From positions 44,636-108,635 of the forward strand of contig NZ_BOOB01000049.1 in NCBI RefSeq assembly GCF_016863015.1: a stretch of DNA of 64,000 nucleotides, given 5' to 3'. Below, one piece after another: positions 60,280 to 64,000 of the stretch. Positions within the stretch are counted from its first letter, which is position 1. Every line of letters starts with the position of its first letter. This DNA comes from Microbispora amethystogenes. Lineage in GTDB: Bacteria; Actinomycetota; Actinomycetes; Streptosporangiales; Streptosporangiaceae. The notes under the pieces are model-generated. The model ran no database searches and was not told the DNA's origin. It worked only from the letters and a program-made list of their open reading frames with translations. The translations under genes were made by a program, and so were the position numbers.

Positions 60280-60826
60280 AACTGCCAGGTCAGGGTCTTC
60301 CTGGCGGCCCTGGCCCAGCAGAGACGGGTCGAAGAACTCCGGCAGCCCTTCCTCGGCGAGCTCCCCCGTCGCCAGGTCGACGCGGTGCCCCTGCGGCTCC
60401 CAGTCGTTGTGCCGGTGTGCCACCAGAAGTCCCGGCCGTCGTGGAACCTGTGGCCGTCCGGGCCGACCCGCCGCTCGCCGGGGCCGAGGGCCTGGTGCCC
60501 CTGAACCGCCGACCGTCTGCCGTCCTGACGCTCACCCGCCCGTCCTCGGACACCTCCTCCAGCAGCCCGGCCCGCCCCTCCACGCGGAACCACCAGGTGC
60601 CGCAGGCAGGCCCGCCACCAGGGGGCGGGCCACACCCGGCGAGGAGCCCGGCAGGCACCGGCAGCCCGTTCGGCATCCATGACTCCACGGTGGCGCGGCA
60701 TTCCTTTTCGTGCCCGTCCAGGTGCTCAAGCAGCGCCGCGAACTGCTCACCGACCGGGCTGGACCGCACGGCCCTGGGCCCGGACGCCGGCATCTGGCCG
60801 CCGGTCTTCCTGCAGCGCAGGGTCAT
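60280..60826 (-). pseudogene. Frameshifted gene of unknown function
   Basis: Starts MTLRCRKTGGQMP at 60826 with coherent coding character (EQFAALLEHLDGHEKECR, CGTWWFRVEG, EEVSEDGRVSVRTADG) to about 60520. The sense then continues in a second frame (ALGPGERRVGPDGHRFHDG, to about 60425) and a third (HNDWEPQGHRVDLATGELAEEG... DPDLAVLEP, to about 60285). Two frameshifts within about 100 bases and no stop of its own, ending at the transposase junction. Not recognised. Confidence 0.6.
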
Positions 60827-61044
60827 CCCGTCCAGCGCCGGCTCGTGGCCGCGGACGGCGCGGACTCACGTGAGGGGAATCGTCATGGCGACGACTATGT
60901 CGGCGGGCACCGACAATCGTCCCGGTCTCGAACCCCGGAGGGTGCTTGATCACGGTTTGGTGTCGCGCGACCGAATGATCTTGACGCGGGAGCACCCATG
61001 AGACGTTATTAGAACATACGTTCCCATCCCGGCAGGAGGCTCTC

Positions 61045-62694
61045 GTGTCCCCATACCTGGTTCGCCGATTAGCCGCTTACTGCGGCGCCGCCGGCCTGAT
61101 CACCGGCCTGCTCACCGTCACGGCCCCCGCCGCCTCGGCGGCCGGCGCCACCACCGACCTCGGGGTCACCGGCTCCTACACCGCCGACCTTGCCGTCGGC
61201 GGCGGCCGGGTGTTCGTTGCCGCCGGCGACCGCATCATCGTGGCCGGCACTGACGGAAACCTCACCGGAGACGTCCTCACCGGCCTGCCCGGCGTCCAAG
61301 AGCTGGCCGTGAACGCGGACGGCACCCGCCTGTACGCGGCTCTCGCCGGCTCGAACGAGGTCGCCGAGATCGACACCGCGAGCCTCGCCGTCACCCGCCG
61401 GATCGACCTGTCGGCCCACCCTTGCCCGTCCACCCTGGCATTGTCGGGCGAGCGGCTGTGGGTGGGGCACGGATGCGACAACGGCCCCGGCGGCCTCGTC
61501 GGCCTGGATCTCAGCGCGAGCGCCCCGGCGCCCGTGGCGGTCGAGGGCGAGTACCTGTGGCCTCCCGTGATCGCGGCCGCCGGCGACACGCTCGTGGTCG
61601 GCCAGACCGCCCTGCACCACGCCGACATACTGGTCTACGACCTCGGCGACGGCGCCCCCGCGCTGCGCGGCACGATCGACGGCGAGGAGTGGCGCCTCGA
61701 CAACCTGCGCGACCTCACCCTGAGCTCCGACGGCGGCACCCTGTTCAGCGCGGCCGACACCCCCGGTCACTTCACCAGATACGACACCAGGACCCTGGCG
61801 GCGACCGGCACCTACGGCGACGGCTGGGACGGGTACCCGTCCGCCGTGGCGCTCGGCTCGGACGGCGCGTACTTCGCGGCCGGACGCCAGTGGGGCAGCA
61901 CCGACCTCACCCTCTACGACGCGGCGACGGGCGCGGAGCTGTTCGCGGCCGACCAGCCGGACGCCGAACTGCTCCCGGACGGCGTCGCGTTCTCCGGCAC
62001 GGACGTCTTCGCACTGCTGCGCAGCTCCACGGACCGGCTGCTGCTGTGGCGGGTGACGGGCGTCGCGCTACCGGCCACCAAGCTCACGGTGACGGCCCCC
62101 GCGGACGCGTACGCCGGCTCGCCGATCACCGTCGAGGGGCGGCTCACCCGCGCCGACGGCGAGGCGCTCGGGCTCAAGCCGCTCACGGTGATCCAGTACC
62201 TGCCCGGCTGGACGAAACTGCCGATCACCGGCGTGACGACGCGGCAGGACGGCACGTTCACCTTCCAGGACACGCCCGTCTTCGAGCTGCCGCCGTACAT
62301 CGGCGAGGTGATCTACTGGGTGTTCTGGGACGGCGACGACGGCCACCGCCGCAGCAGCGCCTCCGTCACCGTGACGGTCAAGCGCGAAGCCACGCTCACC
62401 CTGACAGGGCCGCAGTCCGTCGTCGCCGGCACGGCCGTGGAGCTGAGCGGCGTCCTGACGGCGGGCGACAGGCCGCCCTCTCCGGGGTCCACGCTCACCG
62501 TGCAGCGCACCCTGTACGTCAAGGGCACCAGCGGTAAGACCGTCAAGCTCCCGCCGGTGAGGGTGAACGCCGACGGAACGTACACGTTCACCGACACGCC
62601 CGCCAACGCCGGCAGGTACAGCTACCTCGCGAGCTATGCGGGGGATGGCGGGACCGGACCGGCCCAGGCCACCCATCAGATCATCGTCAAGTGA
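61045..62694 (+). CDS. Secreted beta-propeller protein with Ig-like domains (passenger gene)
   Basis: 549 residues. Signal peptide (LAAYCGAAGLITGLLTVTAP, cut near ASAAG at about 30). Residues about 35-340 form repeated blade-like units (LAVNADGTRLYAALAGSNEVAEIDTASLAVTRRIDL is one, outlined by NADGTRLY and ASLAVTRRI), as in YVTN/WD-type propellers. Two immunoglobulin-like domains follow (about 345-445 and 447-549; TLTGPQSVVAGTAVELSGVL). GTG start at 61045 with AGGAGG 6 bases upstream. A 19-bp terminator follows. Likely cell-surface or secreted adhesion or binding role; no catalytic motif seen. Confidence 0.8.
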   Translation: MSPYLVRRLAAYCGAAGLITGLLTVTAPAASAAGATTDLGVTGSYTADLAVGGGRVFVAAGDRIIVAGTDGNLTGDVLTGLPGVQELAVNADGTRLYAALAGSNEVAEIDTASLAVTRRIDLSAHPCPSTLALSGERLWVGHGCDNGPGGLVGLDLSASAPAPVAVEGEYLWPPVIAAAGDTLVVGQTALHHADILVYDLGDGAPALRGTIDGEEWRLDNLRDLTLSSDGGTLFSAADTPGHFTRYDTRTLAATGTYGDGWDGYPSAVALGSDGAYFAAGRQWGSTDLTLYDAATGAELFAADQPDAELLPDGVAFSGTDVFALLRSSTDRLLLWRVTGVALPATKLTVTAPADAYAGSPITVEGRLTRADGEALGLKPLTVIQYLPGWTKLPITGVTTRQDGTFTFQDTPVFELPPYIGEVIYWVFWDGDDGHRRSSASVTVTVKREATLTLTGPQSVVAGTAVELSGVLTAGDRPPSPGSTLTVQRTLYVKGTSGKTVKLPPVRVNADGTYTFTDTPANAGRYSYLASYAGDGGTGPAQATHQIIVK

Positions 62695-62695
62695 C

Positions 62696-62738
62696 CCGAC
62701 GACCGGTGCCCGGCGCCGGGCCGGGCACCGGTCGTCGG
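62696..62738 (+). terminator. 19-bp perfect stem terminator
   Basis: CCGACGACCGGTGCCCGGC (62696-62714) and its exact complement (62720-62738) with a 5-base loop, directly after the passenger gene stop. Confidence 0.9.
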
Positions 62739-62822
62739 CATCCGGTGGTGACTCACCAGGCCCCGCCGACGTGTTCCAGGAGCCATCAGGGTCCACGCTC
62801 GCGGCCACCGCACGATCTTTTG

Positions 62823-62890
62823 GAGTGATCACGCGGTGGCCGTCGCCATGTGACCTCGACCCCTCAAGATCCCGAAGTGTCACTGGAGTG
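62823..62890 (-). repeat. Right inverted repeat
   Basis: Complement of the left end: the 58-base identical block at 62823-62880, then CACTGGAGTG to the CTAG at 62891-62894. Confidence 0.9.
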
Positions 62891-63757
62891 CTAGACGACC
62901 GCGTCCGCGAGCCGGAGCGCCCGTCGCAGCGCCTCGCGGCCGGCCGGCAGCAGCGGCAGCCGTACGCCGGGGGACGGGATGCGGCCCCGCGCGTGCAGGA
63001 CGGCCTTGACGACGGCGGGGTTGGGCTCGGCGAACAGGGCCGCCGACAGGGCCGCCAGGCGGTGGCCGAGCGCCCGGGCCCCGGCGGCCTCGCCCGACCG
63101 CCACAAGGTGATCAGTTCGGCGAACCGCGCGGTGCCGAGATGCGCCGAGGCGAGGATCCCGCCGTGCGCGCCGAGCGCCAGCAGGGGCGAGATGACGACG
63201 TCGTCACCACCCAGCACCGCGAAGCCCGCCGGAGGGTCCGCCAGAAGCTCGACGGTCTCCGCGTCGATCCCTCCGGCGGCGTACTTCACCCCGGCCACGC
63301 CGGGCAGCCCGGCCAGCCGCCGGATGGCGTCGGCGGACAGGTGCTGGCCCGTCCGGTACGGCACGTGGTACACGACCAGCGGCACCGGACTCGCCGCGGT
63401 GAGCGCGGCGAAGTGCGCGACCACCCCGGCCTCGCCGGGCCGTACGAACGGCGGCACGAGCGTGAGGGCCGCGGTCACCTCGGGACGGCGGCGCAGCGCC
63501 GTCAGCGCCTCCGCCGTGTTGGCGCCGACCAGAAGCTCCGCCGAGCGGGCCCGGCACACCCCGGCGACCACGTCGACGACGGCGCGTCGCTCGCCGTCCG
63601 TCAGCGAGGCCGGCTCCGCCGTGGTGCCCAGCGCGACGACGCCCGTCGCGCCGGCGTCCAGTACGTCGTGCGCCAGGGCCTCCAGCGCTGTCAGGGCGAC
63701 GGCGCCCTCGGCGTCGAAGGGCGTGATCAGTGGGACGTACAAACCGGTCGGTGTCAT
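62891..63757 (-). CDS. DapA/NanA-family lyase or synthase
   Basis: 288-residue TIM-barrel class I aldolase (4-hydroxy-tetrahydrodipicolinate synthase, N-acetylneuraminate lyase or related 2-oxo acid aldolase). Schiff-base Lys in GVKYAAG (about 160), Tyr in VVYHVPYRTG (about 133) and GTTAEPASLT near 45 (GTTGE in true DapA, so the Glu is kept with Ala for Gly). Substrate class uncertain; not next to lysine genes. ATG at 63757 fits the family; GTG at 63775 would add six residues. The stop TAG is formed by the CTAG at the edge of the mobile element. Confidence 0.85.
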   Translation of the reverse strand: MTPTGLYVPLITPFDAEGAVALTALEALAHDVLDAGATGVVALGTTAEPASLTDGERRAVVDVVAGVCRARSAELLVGANTAEALTALRRRPEVTAALTLVPPFVRPGEAGVVAHFAALTAASPVPLVVYHVPYRTGQHLSADAIRRLAGLPGVAGVKYAAGGIDAETVELLADPPAGFAVLGGDDVVISPLLALGAHGGILASAHLGTARFAELITLWRSGEAAGARALGHRLAALSAALFAEPNPAVVKAVLHARGRIPSPGVRLPLLPAGREALRRALRLADAVV

Positions 63758-63785
63758 GCCGGTAGCGTCCGGCACGCAGTTTATA

Positions 63786-63825
63786 AGGACAATTAAAATG
63801 TCCTGAATTCAGGAATTAGTAATTC
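63786..63825. promoter_or_regulatory. Overlapping palindromes upstream of the aldolase gene
   Basis: Three dyads in 40 AT-rich bases: AGGACA/TGTCCT (63786-63791 and 63799-63804), TCCTGAATTCAGGA (63801-63814) and GAATTAGTAATTC (63813-63825). TATAAACT on the minus strand (63785-63778) is a good -10 for the aldolase gene. Typical of a GntR-type or similar operator; the regulator is not in the window. Confidence 0.6.
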
Positions 63826-63893
63826 TAATCCACCGTCGGCTCTGTCCCGCCGGTTCTCGCGTGCCGGCCGTTCAGCCTCATCTAGCGAGGAAC

Positions 63894-63913
63894 CCCGGGC
63901 GTTTACGCCTGGG
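63894..63913 (+). other. Hairpin resembling an insertion-sequence right end
   Basis: CCCGGGCG-TTTA-CGCCTGGG with one mismatched pair, flanked by GAGGAA and GAGGAA. Sequences of the form GAGGAA-hairpin-GAGGAA are common downstream of tnpB genes of IS200/IS605 elements in actinobacteria. No tnpB is present on the left; the rest of 63826-64000 shows no gene. Confidence 0.3.
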
Positions 63914-64000
63914 AGGAATCGCTTCCCTGACTTGGGTTTTCTGTCCGGACGTCAGGGTTCGGTTCCCATCGAGGTGGCAGGGGCCAAACGGTAGTGTGCT

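Larger units (their letters stand above)
59927..62890. mobile_element. IS701-like element with passenger gene
   Basis: 2964 bp bounded by inverted repeats (outer ACTCCAG, then 58 identical bases at 59935-59992 and 62823-62880) and by a 4-bp direct repeat CTAG at 59923-59926 and 62891-62894. CTAG duplication is typical of the IS701 family. Subterminal sequence (GTGCGGTGGCCGCGAG, then near-matching bases) is also shared in inverted order. Inside: a truncated IS701-type transposase next to the left end, a frameshifted unknown gene, an intact secreted-protein gene and its terminator. The transposase is incomplete, so the element could move only if helped in trans. Confidence 0.85.

Noticed and set aside
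62636..63796. 386-codon plus-strand frame over the right inverted repeat and aldolase gene
   Set aside because: Crosses the element end, a strong terminator and the antisense of a clear aldolase; translation is low complexity.
63930..64000. Possible tRNA or riboswitch in the last bases
   Set aside because: GGTTC-like stretch is present but no cloverleaf arms or anticodon stem can be drawn.

Overview
The window is high-GC DNA with dense overlapping operons, frequent GTG and TTG starts and actinobacterial gene families: Lon, class II DAHP synthase, tandem universal stress proteins, CebEFG/BglC, and SigR- and DosR-type sites. It comes from the chromosome of a filamentous actinomycete. A Streptosporangiales or Streptomycetales host fits best, because the sugar regulon uses the exact 14-bp CelR/CebR operator known from Thermobifida and Streptomyces. 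This is inference from gene content, not a phylogeny.

Left part (1-25 kb) is mostly housekeeping and respiration: the 3' part of lon, a Fic protein, an acyl-CoA synthetase and an HtrA-type membrane protease. A bd-oxidase operon cydA-cydB-cydD-cydC follows, in which CydA lacks the quinol (Q) loop and CydB is short, facing a PadR regulator across tandem operator repeats. Then come two universal stress proteins (one behind a DosR-like box), a secreted ExeM/NucH-type nuclease, cytochrome c oxidase subunit I, a thioredoxin behind a textbook SigR promoter, class II DAHP synthase with an FAD monooxygenase, a small secreted peptide, a phosphotransferase and an aldose-1-epimerase.

Central part (24.7-48.7 kb) is the accessory core. 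A leftward four-gene operon encodes E1-alpha, E1-beta and E2 of a 2-oxo acid dehydrogenase plus a GH1 beta-glucosidase. It is divergent from an 18.4-kb rightward nonribosomal peptide synthetase (NRPS) operon of nine genes: a C-A-T-thioesterase-MFS megaprotein with a cysteine nucleophile in the thioesterase, an acyl/aryl ligase, C-T, an acyl carrier protein, a degenerate C protein, MbtH, a free C domain, A-T and C-A-T. Adenylation pockets read by eye suggest Asp, Gly and a basic residue (Lys or beta-Lys).

Next (48.8-54.6 kb) is the cellobiose uptake operon cebE-cebF-cebG-bglC with cebR as its last gene. The CebR box TGGGAGCGCTCCCA occurs twice before cebE, once at the E1/E2/GH1 promoter, once at the epimerase promoter and once, with a single mismatch, at the NRPS promoter. 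In the last three of these it sits at or just after the predicted transcription start. The simplest reading is that cello-oligosaccharides release one repressor and switch on sugar uptake, beta-glucoside cleavage, the 2-oxo acid dehydrogenase and the peptide synthetase together.

Right part (54.8-64 kb): a secreted sulfatase, an aldo/keto reductase, two putative glycosyltransferases, and a 2.96-kb IS701-like element. The element has long inverted repeats and a CTAG target duplication, and carries a broken transposase, a broken unknown gene and an intact secreted beta-propeller/Ig-like protein. A DapA/NanA-family aldolase ends the window. The element is inserted at a palindromic CTAG that provides the stop codons of both flanking convergent genes.
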